DNA of 64,000 nucleotides from Streptomyces malachitofuscus. GTDB lineage: Bacteria; Actinomycetota; Actinomycetes; Streptomycetales; Streptomycetaceae. The stretch covers positions 372,001 through 436,000 of the forward strand of contig NZ_BMUF01000003.1 of NCBI RefSeq assembly GCF_014650055.1, in the 5' to 3' direction. This document shows, piece by piece, positions 27,351 through 37,066 of the stretch. Positions within the stretch are counted from its first letter, which is position 1. Each line of letters begins with the position of its first letter. The notes beneath the pieces are model-generated. The model saw only the letters and a program-made list of their open reading frames with translations. It was not told the origin of the DNA and did no database searches. Position numbers and translations under genes: made by a program.

Positions 27351-27353
27351 CCC

Positions 27354-27367
27354 TGAGAGCGCTCTCA
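27354..27367. promoter_or_regulatory. LacI-type operator 1 of GH64
   Basis: TGAGAGCGCTCTCA is a perfect 14-bp palindrome, one base per half-site different from the CebR box TGGGAGCGCTCCCA. It covers the predicted transcription start. Confidence 0.75.
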
Positions 27368-27384
27368 ATGAGCCGCTTTACGCC

Positions 27385-27398
27385 TGAGAGCGCTCTCA
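27385..27398. promoter_or_regulatory. LacI-type operator 2 of GH64
   Basis: A second identical TGAGAGCGCTCTCA, 31 bp (three helical turns) downstream of the first and 40 bases before the start codon. Confidence 0.75.
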
Positions 27399-27437
27399 GA
27401 AACGATTCTCTCGGCCACAGCTGAACGGAGAAGGAGT

Positions 27438-28643
27438 ATGCTCCGCACACTCAAACGCCGGTTGACGGCCGCGGGGTTGAGCATCGCCACGGTGCTCGGC
27501 GGCTCCCTGCTCGCTGCCGGAGTGCCGTCCCCGGCCCAGGCCGCGGTCCCCGACACCATCCCCCTGACGATCACCAACAACTCGGGCCGCGGCGAGCAGG
27601 TGTACGTCTACAACCTCGGCACCCAGCTGTCGTCCGGCCGGCAGGGCTGGGCCGACGCGAACGGCACGTTCCACCCCTGGCCCGCCGGCGGCAACCCGCC
27701 GACACCCGCCCCCGACGCCTCGATACCGGGCCCCGCGGCGGGACAGACCACCACCATCCGCATCCCCAAGTTCTCAGGCCGCATCTACTTCTCCTACGGC
27801 CAGAAGATGGTGTTCAAGCTGACCACCGGCGGACTGGTGCAGCCCGCCGTGCAGAACCCGACGGACCCCAACCGGAACATCCTGTTCAACTGGTCCGAGT
27901 ACACGCTCAATGACGCCGGTCTGTGGATCAACAGCACGCAGGTCGACATGTTCTCCGCGCCCTACTCGGTGGGAGTGCAGCGTGGCGACGGCGGCACCGC
28001 GACCGCCGGCCGGCTCAAGCCCGGTGGCTACAACGGGGTCCTCAACGCCCTGCGGGCACAGCCGGGAGGCTGGGGCAACCTGATCCAGACCCGGTCCGAC
28101 GGCACCGTGCTGCGCGCCCTGTCCCCGCTGTACGGGGTGGAGACGGGCGCCCTGCCGGCGTCGGTCATGGACAACTACATCAACCGGGTCTGGCAGAAGT
28201 ACTCCGGCTCGACCCTGACCGTCACGCCCTTCGCCGACCGGCCCGACACCAAGTACTTCGGACGGGTCTCCGGAGGGGTCATGAACTTCACCAACGGCTC
28301 GGGCGCCGTCGTCACCAGCTTCGAGAAGCCGGACTCCTCGTCGGTCTTCGGCTGTCACCGCAAACTCGACGCGCCGAACGACCAGGTGCGCGGCCCGATC
28401 TCGCGCACCCTGTGCGCCGGATTCCACCGCACGACCCTGCTCACCAACCCCAACCAGCCCGACTCCGGCGCGGCCGGCTTCTACCAGGATCCCGTCACCA
28501 ACCACTACTCGCGCATCATCCACGCGCACATGGTCGACGGGAAGGCCTACGGCTTCGCCTTCGACGACGTCGGCCACCACGAGTCGCTCGTCCACGACGG
28601 CAATCCTCGCCAGGCGTCCATGACGCTCGCCCCGTTCAACTGA
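27438..28643 (+). CDS. Secreted endo-beta-1,3-glucanase, GH64
   Basis: A 401-residue secreted enzyme with signal peptide cleaved near residue 36 (PAQAA). The rest is a single GH64 laminaripentaose-type beta-1,3-glucanase domain: IPLTITNNSGRGEQVYVYNLG at its start, ILFNWSEYTLNDAGLWINSTQVDMFSAPYSVGVQ in the cleft, and YGFAFDDVGHHESLVHDGNP near the end. It lacks a carbohydrate-binding module. The natural target is fungal wall beta-1,3-glucan or callose. A GGAGAAGGAG ribosome site precedes the ATG, and two operators control the promoter. Confidence 0.94.
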   Translation: MLRTLKRRLTAAGLSIATVLGGSLLAAGVPSPAQAAVPDTIPLTITNNSGRGEQVYVYNLGTQLSSGRQGWADANGTFHPWPAGGNPPTPAPDASIPGPAAGQTTTIRIPKFSGRIYFSYGQKMVFKLTTGGLVQPAVQNPTDPNRNILFNWSEYTLNDAGLWINSTQVDMFSAPYSVGVQRGDGGTATAGRLKPGGYNGVLNALRAQPGGWGNLIQTRSDGTVLRALSPLYGVETGALPASVMDNYINRVWQKYSGSTLTVTPFADRPDTKYFGRVSGGVMNFTNGSGAVVTSFEKPDSSSVFGCHRKLDAPNDQVRGPISRTLCAGFHRTTLLTNPNQPDSGAAGFYQDPVTNHYSRIIHAHMVDGKAYGFAFDDVGHHESLVHDGNPRQASMTLAPFN

Positions 28644-28667
28644 CCGCACCCGTGCGGCGGACACGGT

Positions 28668-28706
28668 ACCGGTGGCGGCCCACGCGGCGCGGGCGCCGCC
28701 ACCGGT
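28668..28706. terminator. Terminator between GH64 and SpoIIE genes
   Basis: A 12-bp perfect stem (28668-28679 and 28695-28706) between convergent genes, with a 15-base GC-rich loop. Confidence 0.65.
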
Positions 28707-28785
28707 GACGATCCGTCGTACCCCCGGGCCGGGGGACACCCCGGGCGGCGTGGCGGCCTTCGCCGCGCGGCCCCGCCGCAGCCCG

Positions 28786-31400
28786 TCAGCGCGGCGGCGT
28801 GGGCCGCAGGGCCAGCAGCGCGATGTCGTCGTCGCTGTCGGCGCCCAGCCTGATGAGCAGCTCGTCGCAGAGCACGTCGAGGGGTTCGCGGGACAGCTGG
28901 GCGGCGTGCCGGCGGAGCCGCTCCAGGGCGTCGTCCAGGTGTTCCTCACGACGCTCCACGAGACCGTCGGTGTACAGCAGCACCGTGGAGTGGGCCGGAA
29001 TCGCCTCCCGGGACGCGGGCCGGGGCATGTCGGGGTCCACACCGAGCAGGAGCCCCGAGCCGTCCTCCAGGAAGCGGGTGCGGCCGTCCGCCCCGACGAG
29101 CAGCGGCGGCGGATGCCCGGCGGACGAGTGCACCAGCCACCAGGGCCCCTGCGAACCGCCCTTGACCAGAGCGTAGATGCAGGTGGCGGTCGCCTCCCGG
29201 TGGAGGCTGTGGTTCGCCATGTCCAGGCGGCGCAGAACGGCCTCGGGCGGTTCCTGACGGTCCACCGCGATTCCTCGCAGCATGCTGCGCAACTGGCTCA
29301 TGGCGATCGCCGCGTCCAGGTTGTGCCCGGTGACGTCGCCGATGACCAGCGCCATGTCCCCGTTGGGCAGGACGAAGCTGTCGTACCAGTCGCCGCCGAC
29401 CTGTGCGGTGGCCGAGGACGCCGCATAGCGGGCGTCCAGCCGCAGATTCTCCACCTCCGGGAGCACCGGCAGCAGCGACCGCTGGAGCTGCTCGGCGATG
29501 TCCCGGGTCTCCTGGTGCAGCCGGGCGTTGTCCACCCCCAGGGCGAGACTGCGCACCAGATCGTGGACCAGCGGCAGGTGCTCCTCCGTGAACGGCTCGC
29601 CCGGTCCGCGACGGGCCAGGGTGAGGGCGCCGATGATCTGCCTGCGCGCCCGCAGCGGGGCGACGACGGCACTGTCCATGCCCAGGGTGCGGAACAGCCC
29701 CAGGTAGTGGGCGTCCAGCGGGCTGGCGATCTCGCCGGGCGACGGGGGTCCGGTGAGCAGTAGCGGGCCCGCCCCGCGCAGCGCACGGGCCAGCGGTCCC
29801 CGGGCGGTGTCGGACACCGCCGGAAGCCGGCCCCCGTACTCCGTGGGTTCCCGGCCCGGCGGGGAGCGGTGCACCAGGGACACCCGCTCCACCTCGGCAC
29901 TGTCCACGAACAGATCCACCGCGCACCAGTCGGCCAACCGCTGGGTGAGGATCCGGCCCACCCGCTCCAGTCCCTCCTGCAGGTTCGGGGCGTTGGTCAG
30001 CGCGGCGGCGGTGTCGGCCAGCAGGGACAGCCGCTCCAGCGCGGAGCTGTCCGCCCGGCCCGGACCCCCCTTCGTCCCGCCCGCACGGGCGGCGGACGGC
30101 GGCCGGCCCGGTCGCGCCGTGGGCCGGGCACGGCCCAGCGGGTGGGCGACGGGCCCGGGCACGGCCGCCCTCGGGGTGAGCTGGGCGACGAAGACGGTGC
30201 GGCCGTCGGCCGTCTCCTGCGGCTGGATGAACAGACGCACCGGAACCAGCCGGCCGTCGTGGTGCAGGGCGGGGAGCGGCACCGAACGGCCCAGGATCCG
30301 GGGCTGTCCGCTGAGCAGCAGGGAGGTGAACGCCGCGATGTGGCGTCTGCGGAGGTGTTCCGGGACCAAGGTGGTGATCGGCCGGCCGGTCAGCTCCTCC
30401 GGGTGCCAGCCGAGCAGGTCCGCCGCCGGCCCGTTCACCGCGATGATCCGGTTCCGCTCGTCGGCGGCGATCGTCGGCACACTGACCGCGTGCACCTGCC
30501 CGGCGTCCCACGCCACCGGCTCCGAGGCACTGACGCCCGGCACCACCGTCCACGCCGTCGGATCCGCTCCCGCGAGCTGGCCGGTGATCTCGTCGAACAG
30601 CCACTGGTGGAAGAGGCGCTGCCGCGGGAGCGCCGGCAGGGTCAGCAGCCGCTCCGCACGGGCGCCCTCCTCGGCCAGGTCGAGCACCGCGCGCAGGGTC
30701 CGCACCGACGACCCGGCGTCCGGTGGCACCGACAGCGGCAACGACCGCACCGCCCCCTCCGCGGGCCGCCGGCGCAGTGCGCCCGTCACCGCGGCGGTGA
30801 TCAGGTTGCTCGTGTCCTGGGCGACGGCGAGGTCCTCCGGCGGCACACCGGGATCCTGTCCGGCGCCCATGGTCAGCTCGCGCAGCAGGGCGTGCCGGTG
30901 CTGCTGGGACGCCGCGTAGAGCGCCGTCGGCACGTCGAGCAGTGTCACCGTCCCACCACCGGCACCGGGGAGTGCCACGGCGGATTCCCACGCGTCCGGG
31001 TGCCGGGGCGGCCCCTCGGGCCGCAGCTCGCACCACACGGTCTTGCCGTCGTCGCCCGTCTCCACTCCGTGACGGGACGACAGCCGCGCGATGAGCGGCA
31101 GGCCCTGGCCCGTCCCGGCGTACGGCGGACACCCGTGCGGGACCAGCCCGCGGTCCGGTCGTCGGTCGCTCACCCGCAGATGGACCGTGCCCCCGGCGGC
31201 GCGGACGGTGACTTCGGACTCCGTGCGGGCGTGCGCACCGCATTGGTGACCAACTCGCTGACCAGCAGCTGGGCGGTGTCCATGAGCTCCGGCGCGACAT
31301 CGCCGAGGACGTCGCGTACGAACCGGCGGGCCTCCGCCACGCTCCTCGGCGCCGGAGGGAACCGGTGCGACGGCGTCCCACGGGCATGGAGGTCGGCCAT
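28786..31400 (-). CDS. Multi-domain SpoIIE phosphatase, apparent frameshift
   Basis: Read with one frameshift this gives about 871 residues. Domain order is HATPase_c_2 anti-sigma kinase-like (SVAEARRFVRDVLGD, LLVSELVTNAVR), a linker region, PAS (about 430-540: NRIIAVNGPAADLLGWHPEELTG), GAF (about 570-690), and SpoIIE PP2C (QVGGDWYDSF, VIGDVTGHN, LLYTDGLVERR, DDDIALLAL). The N-terminal part from ATG 31400 and the rest lie in different frames. They join if one C is restored near 31232, where GTGCGCAC would become GTGGCGCAC on the plus strand. Without that, the ATPase domain is severed. The phosphatase frame itself is intact for over 800 codons. Confidence 0.8.
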
Positions 31401-31521
31401 GACCCAAGTCTGCCCCAAGCGGCCCGGCCCCCGGCGGGCCGACACGGCAGCGGCGGCCGACGAACGCCCGGGCCGGATCCCGGGTGATCACACCGACCGG
31501 CCCGCCCTTTAAGGTGCCTCC

Positions 31522-32619
31522 ATGTCTGCCACGCTGAATACGGGAAGAACCCGCGCCGCACTGCGCACTTCGGCGCGCGTCTCCGTAGAACTGCTGCTGG
31601 TTCTGCTGGCTGCCGCGGTGGTGGTGTGGGCACTGGGCCGGATGTGGTCGGTGGTCTGGCCCCTCGTGGTCGGTCTGCTCCTCACCACGCTGACCTGGCC
31701 CCCGGCCCGCTTCCTGCGCCGGCGCGGCATGCCGCCGGCGCTCGCCGCGTCCCTGGTGACCGTGCTGTTCCTGCTGGTGGGCGCGGGCACCGTGGCACTG
31801 ATCGCGGTGCCGGTCGCGGCGGAGTCCGGCGAGCTGGGCGACGGAGTCGTCGAAGGCGTCGAGAGGCTGCGCGAATGGGCCGCCGGACCGCCGCTGAACA
31901 TCGACGACGCGCAGATCGCGGAGGCCTTCGACGCCGCGACCGCCCGTCTGCAGGACAGCGCCGGGTCCATCGCCACCACCGCCGTCACAGGTGTGAGCAC
32001 CGTCTTCAGCGGTGTGGTCACGGCCGTCCTGGCGCTGTTCCTGATGTTCTTCTTCCTCAAGGACGGCCCGCGCTTCCTGCCCTGGCTGCGCCGCCAGCTC
32101 CCCGGCCGGCTCGCCACCGACATTCCCGTGGTGGCCGAGCGGTGCTGGCTCACCCTGGGCTCGTTCGTGCGGTCGCAGGCGCTCGTCGGCCTGATCGACG
32201 CCGTACTGATCGGCCTGGGCCTGTGGGTCCTCGACGTCCCGCTGGTGCTCCCGCTGGCGGTCCTGACCTTCGTGTCCGCGTTCGTGCCGATCATCGGCGC
32301 CCTGTTCGCCGGGCTCGTCGCGGTGCTGATCGCGCTGGTGTCCAACGGGCTGATGGACGCGCTGCTCGTGCTGGCCGTGATCGTCGTGGTGCAGCAGCTC
32401 GAGGGCAACGTGTTCCAGCCCATGATCCAGAGCCGCGGTCTCGGACTGCACGCGGCCGTCGTGCTGCTGGCGGTGACCCTGGGCGGCAGTCTGGCCGGCA
32501 TCGTCGGCAGCCTGCTCGCCGTCCCCGTCGCCGCCCTGATCGCGGTGGTCTGGAACTATCTGCGCGAGCAGCTCACGGACCCGCCGCGGGAACCCGAGGC
32601 CGAGGGCACCCCCACCTGA
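31522..32619 (+). CDS. AI-2E family transporter-like membrane protein
   Basis: A 365-residue membrane protein of the PerM/AI-2E exporter family. Two N-terminal hydrophobic segments are followed by a soluble stretch (about 100-150), then FFFLKDGPRFLPWLRRQLP and six further segments including QQLEGNVFQPMIQSRGLGLHAAVVLLAV, the family's conserved C-terminal signature. The transported compound is unknown; the name AI-2E does not prove autoinducer export. It is divergent from the SpoIIE gene and lies 44 bases upstream of the SufS-like gene. Confidence 0.88.
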   Translation: MSATLNTGRTRAALRTSARVSVELLLVLLAAAVVVWALGRMWSVVWPLVVGLLLTTLTWPPARFLRRRGMPPALAASLVTVLFLLVGAGTVALIAVPVAAESGELGDGVVEGVERLREWAAGPPLNIDDAQIAEAFDAATARLQDSAGSIATTAVTGVSTVFSGVVTAVLALFLMFFFLKDGPRFLPWLRRQLPGRLATDIPVVAERCWLTLGSFVRSQALVGLIDAVLIGLGLWVLDVPLVLPLAVLTFVSAFVPIIGALFAGLVAVLIALVSNGLMDALLVLAVIVVVQQLEGNVFQPMIQSRGLGLHAAVVLLAVTLGGSLAGIVGSLLAVPVAALIAVVWNYLREQLTDPPREPEAEGTPT

Positions 32620-32663
32620 CCGGCACACCGCGCCCACGGTTCCGCACCGAGAGGAAGCCTCCC

Positions 32664-33887
32664 GTGACCTACGACCTCGCCGCACTGCGCGCCCAGGTGC
32701 CCGCACTGGCCGCCGGCACCGCCCACTTCGACGGCCCGGGCGGCACCCAGACCCCGCTGCCCGTCATCGAGGCGATCGCCGCCGCGCTGTCCCGTCCGCT
32801 GTCGAACCGGGGCGACGGACTGCCCGGTGAGCGCAACGCCGACGCGCTCGTCGTCGAGGCGCGCCGCGCCATGGCGGACCTTCTGGGCGCCCGCCCGGGA
32901 GGCATCGTCTTCGGCCGCAGCGCCACCCAGCTCACCTACGACTTCGCCCGCACCCTCGCCGTCGGCTGGTCACCCGGCGACGAAGTGGTCGTCACGCGGC
33001 TGGACCACGACGCCAACATCCGCCCCTGGGTGCAGGCGGCCGAACGGTCCGGCGCCACCGTCCGCCGCGCGGACTTCGACCCGGACACCGGTGAACTCAC
33101 CGCCGAACACATCCGGGCGCAGTTGTCCGGACGCACCCGGCTCGTCGCGGTCACCGCCGCGTCGAACCTGATCGGCACCATCCCCCCGGTCGCCGAGATC
33201 GCGCGGATCGTGCACGAGGCCGGCGCCCTGCTGTACGTCGACGGCGTGCACCGCACCGCGCACGCCCCGGTCGACGTCGAGGCGCTCGGCGCGGACTTCT
33301 TCGTCTGCTCCCCGTACAAGTTCCTCGGCCCGCACCACGGGGTGCTGGCCGCCCGCCCGGAGCTCCTGGAGACCCTGCGCCCGGACAAGCTCCTGCCCTC
33401 CACGGACGCCGTTCCCGAGCGGTTCGAGCTCGGCACGCTGCCCTACGAACTCCTCGCGGGCACCCGCGCGGCCGTCGACTTCCTGGCCGGACTGGCCGGG
33501 CAGCAGGGCGGCGACCGCAGGGCACGGCTCGGCAGGGCGTTCGAGCTGATCGAGGAGCACGAGGCCTCGCTGCGGGCCCGGCTGGAGAAGGGGCTGGCGG
33601 CCCTCGACGGAGTCACGGTCCGCTCCCGTGCCGCCCGCCGCACCCCGACCCTGCTGGTCACCCTCGAGGGCCACCGCACCCAGGACGCCTGCCGCTTCCT
33701 CGCCGGCCGGGGCGTCCACGCGCCCTCCGGCAGCTTCTACGCCCTCGAGGCGTCCCGCCACCTCGGTCTCGGGGACACCGGAGGCCTCCGCGTCGGCCTG
33801 GCCCCGTACAGCGACGACCAGGACGTCGACCGCCTCCTGGCGGGCCTGGCGGACTTCCTGGAGGGGACGGCGCGGGCCGATGGATGA
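32664..33887 (+). CDS. Cysteine desulfurase-like class V aminotransferase
   Basis: A 407-residue PLP enzyme, starting at a GTG with a GAGAGGAAG site. The fold signature includes FDGPGGTQTPLPVIEAIAAAL near the start, LLYVDGVHRTAHAPVDVEALGADFFVCSPYKFLGPHHG with the PLP-binding Lys near residue 228, and a C-terminal GGLRVGLAPY. It belongs to the 'cysteine desulfurase-like' branch rather than true IscS/SufS; no scaffold gene is nearby and the usual mobile active-site Cys loop is not evident. Its substrate is therefore open. Confidence 0.9.
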   Translation: MTYDLAALRAQVPALAAGTAHFDGPGGTQTPLPVIEAIAAALSRPLSNRGDGLPGERNADALVVEARRAMADLLGARPGGIVFGRSATQLTYDFARTLAVGWSPGDEVVVTRLDHDANIRPWVQAAERSGATVRRADFDPDTGELTAEHIRAQLSGRTRLVAVTAASNLIGTIPPVAEIARIVHEAGALLYVDGVHRTAHAPVDVEALGADFFVCSPYKFLGPHHGVLAARPELLETLRPDKLLPSTDAVPERFELGTLPYELLAGTRAAVDFLAGLAGQQGGDRRARLGRAFELIEEHEASLRARLEKGLAALDGVTVRSRAARRTPTLLVTLEGHRTQDACRFLAGRGVHAPSGSFYALEASRHLGLGDTGGLRVGLAPYSDDQDVDRLLAGLADFLEGTARADG

Positions 33888-34404
33888 CGACGGCCTGAGC
33901 TACTCCGCGCGCGGTGCGACCGCCCCGGCATCCCGGCCCTGGCCCGCGTCCCCGCCGGGGTTCCGCCGGTTCGAGCGCACCGTGACCATCGGCCGTGGCG
34001 AGGACGCCTGGGCGGCAGCCGGACAGGCAGTGCTCCAGTGGGAGGTCAAGCGGCGCAGCGGCTTCGCCGTCACGCCGGCCGACGGGGGCGGCATCGGGGT
34101 GCGCGAGGGCGGCCGGTACACCATCACGGCGGGCCGCGGCCCGTTCGTCGTCCGGGAACCCGTCGAGGTCGTCGCCGTGGTGGATACCCGGGACCGGCGC
34201 GGTTTCGCCTCCGGCACCCGCTGGGGGCACCCGGTCAGCGGGGAGGAGGCCTTCGTCGTGCACCGGGACGCCGACGGGCGGGTCCTGCTGACCCTCCGCT
34301 CACTGACCCGGGCAGCGCCGGCCGGCCGGTGGCGCTTGCTCTTCCCCGTGCTGCTGCTCGCCCAACTCGGTGCCCGCACCCGGTACGTTCGCGCGTTGCC
34401 GTGA
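33880..34404 (+). CDS. DUF1990 family protein
   Basis: A 174-residue protein overlapping the end of the preceding gene by eight bases, so co-translated with it. It shows the DUF1990 pattern of actinobacteria and plants: SYSARGAT at the start, PPGFRRFERTVTIGRGEDAWAAAGQAVLQWEVKRRSGF, then EAFVVHRDADGRVLLTLRSLTR. No catalytic motif or function is established for the family. Confidence 0.85.
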   Translation: MDDDGLSYSARGATAPASRPWPASPPGFRRFERTVTIGRGEDAWAAAGQAVLQWEVKRRSGFAVTPADGGGIGVREGGRYTITAGRGPFVVREPVEVVAVVDTRDRRGFASGTRWGHPVSGEEAFVVHRDADGRVLLTLRSLTRAAPAGRWRLLFPVLLLAQLGARTRYVRALP

Positions 34405-34452
34405 CGCCCGCACGGCGCGGCACGGGCCCGCACGGCGTGGCATCGTGGGCGT

Positions 34453-35025
34453 ATGACCGTCGAAGTCCGCCCCGCCTCCGTCTTCGAGGACGTCCGCGCC
34501 GTGCTCGGCCCGAAGTCCCCCGAGGCGAACGTCTGCTGGTGCCTGAGCTACCGCATCCCGTCGAAGCTCAACAAGGAACTGCGGGGCCCGGCCAGGGGCG
34601 AGTACGTCGCCGAACTGTGCCGTGCCGGTACCCCCATCGGGGTCCTCGCCTACGACGGCGACGAGCCGGTCGGCTGGGCCGCCGTCGCACCGCGCGCGGA
34701 CACCTCCTTCGCACGCAACCGCAAGATCCCGCACGTCGACGACCTGCCGGTCTGGTCGCTGTGGTGCATCCGTGTGCGCCCCGGTCACCGCAAGCAGGGC
34801 GTCTCGCACGCCCTCATCGCCGGCGCGGTCGAGTTCGCCCGCGTCCACGGTGCCCCGGCGGTCGAGGCGTACCCCCTCGACAACGGCGACGCACGCGTCG
34901 ACCTGACGATGGCGTACGCCGGGCTGCGGAAGAACTTCGAGCGGGCCGGTTTCACCCACGCCGCCGACACGACCTCGGTCCTGGCCGGTCACCCCCGCGT
35001 CCTGATGCGGCTCGACCTGCGCTGA
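34453..35025 (+). CDS. GNAT family N-acetyltransferase
   Basis: A 190-residue cytosolic protein. Motif A of GNAT enzymes reads IRVRPGHRKQGVSHALIAGAVEFARVHG near residue 108, binding acetyl-CoA. The N-terminal CWCLSYR followed by a charged stretch is typical of a Streptomyces subgroup with unknown substrate. It ends 22 bases from the convergent fadD gene. Confidence 0.88.
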   Translation: MTVEVRPASVFEDVRAVLGPKSPEANVCWCLSYRIPSKLNKELRGPARGEYVAELCRAGTPIGVLAYDGDEPVGWAAVAPRADTSFARNRKIPHVDDLPVWSLWCIRVRPGHRKQGVSHALIAGAVEFARVHGAPAVEAYPLDNGDARVDLTMAYAGLRKNFERAGFTHAADTTSVLAGHPRVLMRLDLR

Positions 35026-35047
35026 CCGGGCACGCGCTGGACCGGCG

Positions 35048-36964
35048 TCACGAGTACAGCGCCTCGATCTCCGCCGCGTACGCGTCCTGCGCCGCCCGGC
35101 GCTTGACCTTGAGCGAGGGAGTCAGCAGCCCGTTCTCCTCGGTGAACTCGCCGTCGATCAGCGTGAAGGCGCGGATGGACTCCGCGCGGGAGACGGCCTC
35201 GTTGGCGTAGTCGACGGCCTTCTGTACGTCGGCGCGCATCCTCGGGTCGCGCACGACCTCGGACATCGGGGTGTCGGCGGGCAGCTTGCGCACCGCCAGC
35301 CAGTGGGCGACCGTCTCGGGGTCGAGGGTGATCAGCGCGGCCACGAAGGGCCGGTTGTCGCCGACGACGAGGCACTGGCCGACCGGCGGACGGCTGCGCA
35401 GCCGGTCCTCCAGGACGGCCGGGGAGACGTTCTTGCCGCCGGAGGTGACGATGATGTCCTTCTTGCGGCCGGTGATGGTGAGATAGCCGTCCTCGTCGAG
35501 GGAGCCGAGGTCGCCGGTGGTGAACCAGCCGTCGTCGAGCACCTCGTCGGTGGCGGCCGGGTTGTTGCGGTACGCCCCGAAGACGATGCCGCCCTTGAGG
35601 CACACCTCCCCGTCGTCGGCGATCCGCACCGAGGTGCCGGGCACCGGCAGCCCGACGGTCCCGGGGCGCGGGCCCAGCGGCGGGACGATGGTCGCGGCGG
35701 CGGTGGTCTCGGTCAGGCCGTAGCCTTCGTAGATCATGATTCCGGCCGCGTAGAAGAAGAGGCTGAGGTCCCGCTCCAGCGGGGAGCCGCCGCTGATGGC
35801 GTACCGCACGCGCCCGCCGAGTTCCTTGCGGACCCGGCGGTAGACCAGCAGGTCGTACAGCGCCCAGGCGGCGTACAGCCCCGGGCCGGGTCCTTTGCCG
35901 CGGCCCAGGAAGCGGTTCAGATGGGCCTCGCCGAAACGGACCGCGACGCGGTGGGCGCGTTCGAAGGAGGCGCCGCGCCCGAGCTTCTCGGCGGTGGCCC
36001 GGCCGGTGTCGTGGATCTTCTCGAACAGGTAGGGAACGCCGACCAGGAACGTCGGACGGAACGCCTTGAGCTTGGGCCGCAGTTCGTCGGGCTTGATGCT
36101 CGGGCAGTGGCCGATCTCGATGCGGGCCATCAGACAGGAGATCTGCAGGGTGCGGCCGAGGATGTGGGCCAGCGGGAGGAACAGCAGGGTGGAGGCGACC
36201 TGGTCCGTCACCTCCTTGAAGATCGGGTGCAGCAGCTCGACGGTGTTGGCGGCCTCGGCGTACAGGTTGGCGTGGGTGAGGACGCAGCCCTTCGGCCGTC
36301 CGGTGGTGCCCGAGGTGTAGCAGAGGGTCGCGACGGTGCCGGGGGTCAGGGCGGTGCGCCGCTTGGTGACCTCCTCGTCGGGGACGTTCCCGCCGAGCGC
36401 CGTGAGGGCGGCGAGGGCGTCCGCGTCCAGCTCCCACAGCCGCGGGGGCGCGGCATGGCCGGCGGTGCCCGCCCGGACGGTGGCGGTGTTCTCCGCGGTC
36501 TCCGTGACGACGTACCGGGCGCCGGAGTCGCGGACGATCCACTCCACCTGGTCGGCGGAGGAGGTGGCGTAGACCGGCACGCTCTGCCCGCCGGCGGACC
36601 AGATCGCGAAGTCCAGGACCGACCACTCGTAACGGGTGCGGGACATCACCGCGACCCGGTCGCCCGGCTCGAGACCGGCGGCGATCAGCCCCTTGGCCAC
36701 GGCGGTGACCTCATGGGCGAAGGCCGCCGCCGTGACCGGGTGCCAGGTGCCGTGCCGTTCGCGCCGCACGACCACCGCGTCGGGCGCCTCGGCCGCGTTG
36801 GTGAACGGGATGTCGGCGGTGCTGCCGGTGGTCTGCCGCGCGGCGAGAGCCGCCGTACGGGCCTCACGGACGACGCCCCGTTCGTCCCTGACGGTCTCGA
36901 CTCTGGTCCGCGCGGCCAGATCGGTGCGTCGTTTCGCCCGTTTCAGATCCTTGCGTACGCCCAT
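35048..36964 (-). CDS. fadD: Long-chain fatty acid-CoA ligase
   Basis: A 638-residue adenylate-forming enzyme. The AMP/P-loop motif CYTSGTTGRPKGCVLTHANL is near residue 210, YEGYGLTETTAAATI near 415, and the TGDLGSLDEDGYLTITGRKKDIIVTSGGKN C-terminal hinge near 475-505. It activates fatty acids with ATP and CoA. The upstream intergenic region has a possible TTGACT/TAAGTT promoter and TTAC-rich repeats around CTCGAG (37010-37040) that could bind a fatty-acid-responsive regulator; that reading is tentative. Confidence 0.92.
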   Translation of the reverse strand: MGVRKDLKRAKRRTDLAARTRVETVRDERGVVREARTAALAARQTTGSTADIPFTNAAEAPDAVVVRRERHGTWHPVTAAAFAHEVTAVAKGLIAAGLEPGDRVAVMSRTRYEWSVLDFAIWSAGGQSVPVYATSSADQVEWIVRDSGARYVVTETAENTATVRAGTAGHAAPPRLWELDADALAALTALGGNVPDEEVTKRRTALTPGTVATLCYTSGTTGRPKGCVLTHANLYAEAANTVELLHPIFKEVTDQVASTLLFLPLAHILGRTLQISCLMARIEIGHCPSIKPDELRPKLKAFRPTFLVGVPYLFEKIHDTGRATAEKLGRGASFERAHRVAVRFGEAHLNRFLGRGKGPGPGLYAAWALYDLLVYRRVRKELGGRVRYAISGGSPLERDLSLFFYAAGIMIYEGYGLTETTAAATIVPPLGPRPGTVGLPVPGTSVRIADDGEVCLKGGIVFGAYRNNPAATDEVLDDGWFTTGDLGSLDEDGYLTITGRKKDIIVTSGGKNVSPAVLEDRLRSRPPVGQCLVVGDNRPFVAALITLDPETVAHWLAVRKLPADTPMSEVVRDPRMRADVQKAVDYANEAVSRAESIRAFTLIDGEFTEENGLLTPSLKVKRRAAQDAYAAEIEALYS

Positions 36965-37066
36965 GACGGCTCCCGGTCGCGGCTGATGCTCTCGTGCTGG
37001 TTGCTGCCGTACTTACTTACTCGAGAGTCAACTTACCCGTGCGTAAGGATCAGTCAATGGGGTGGG

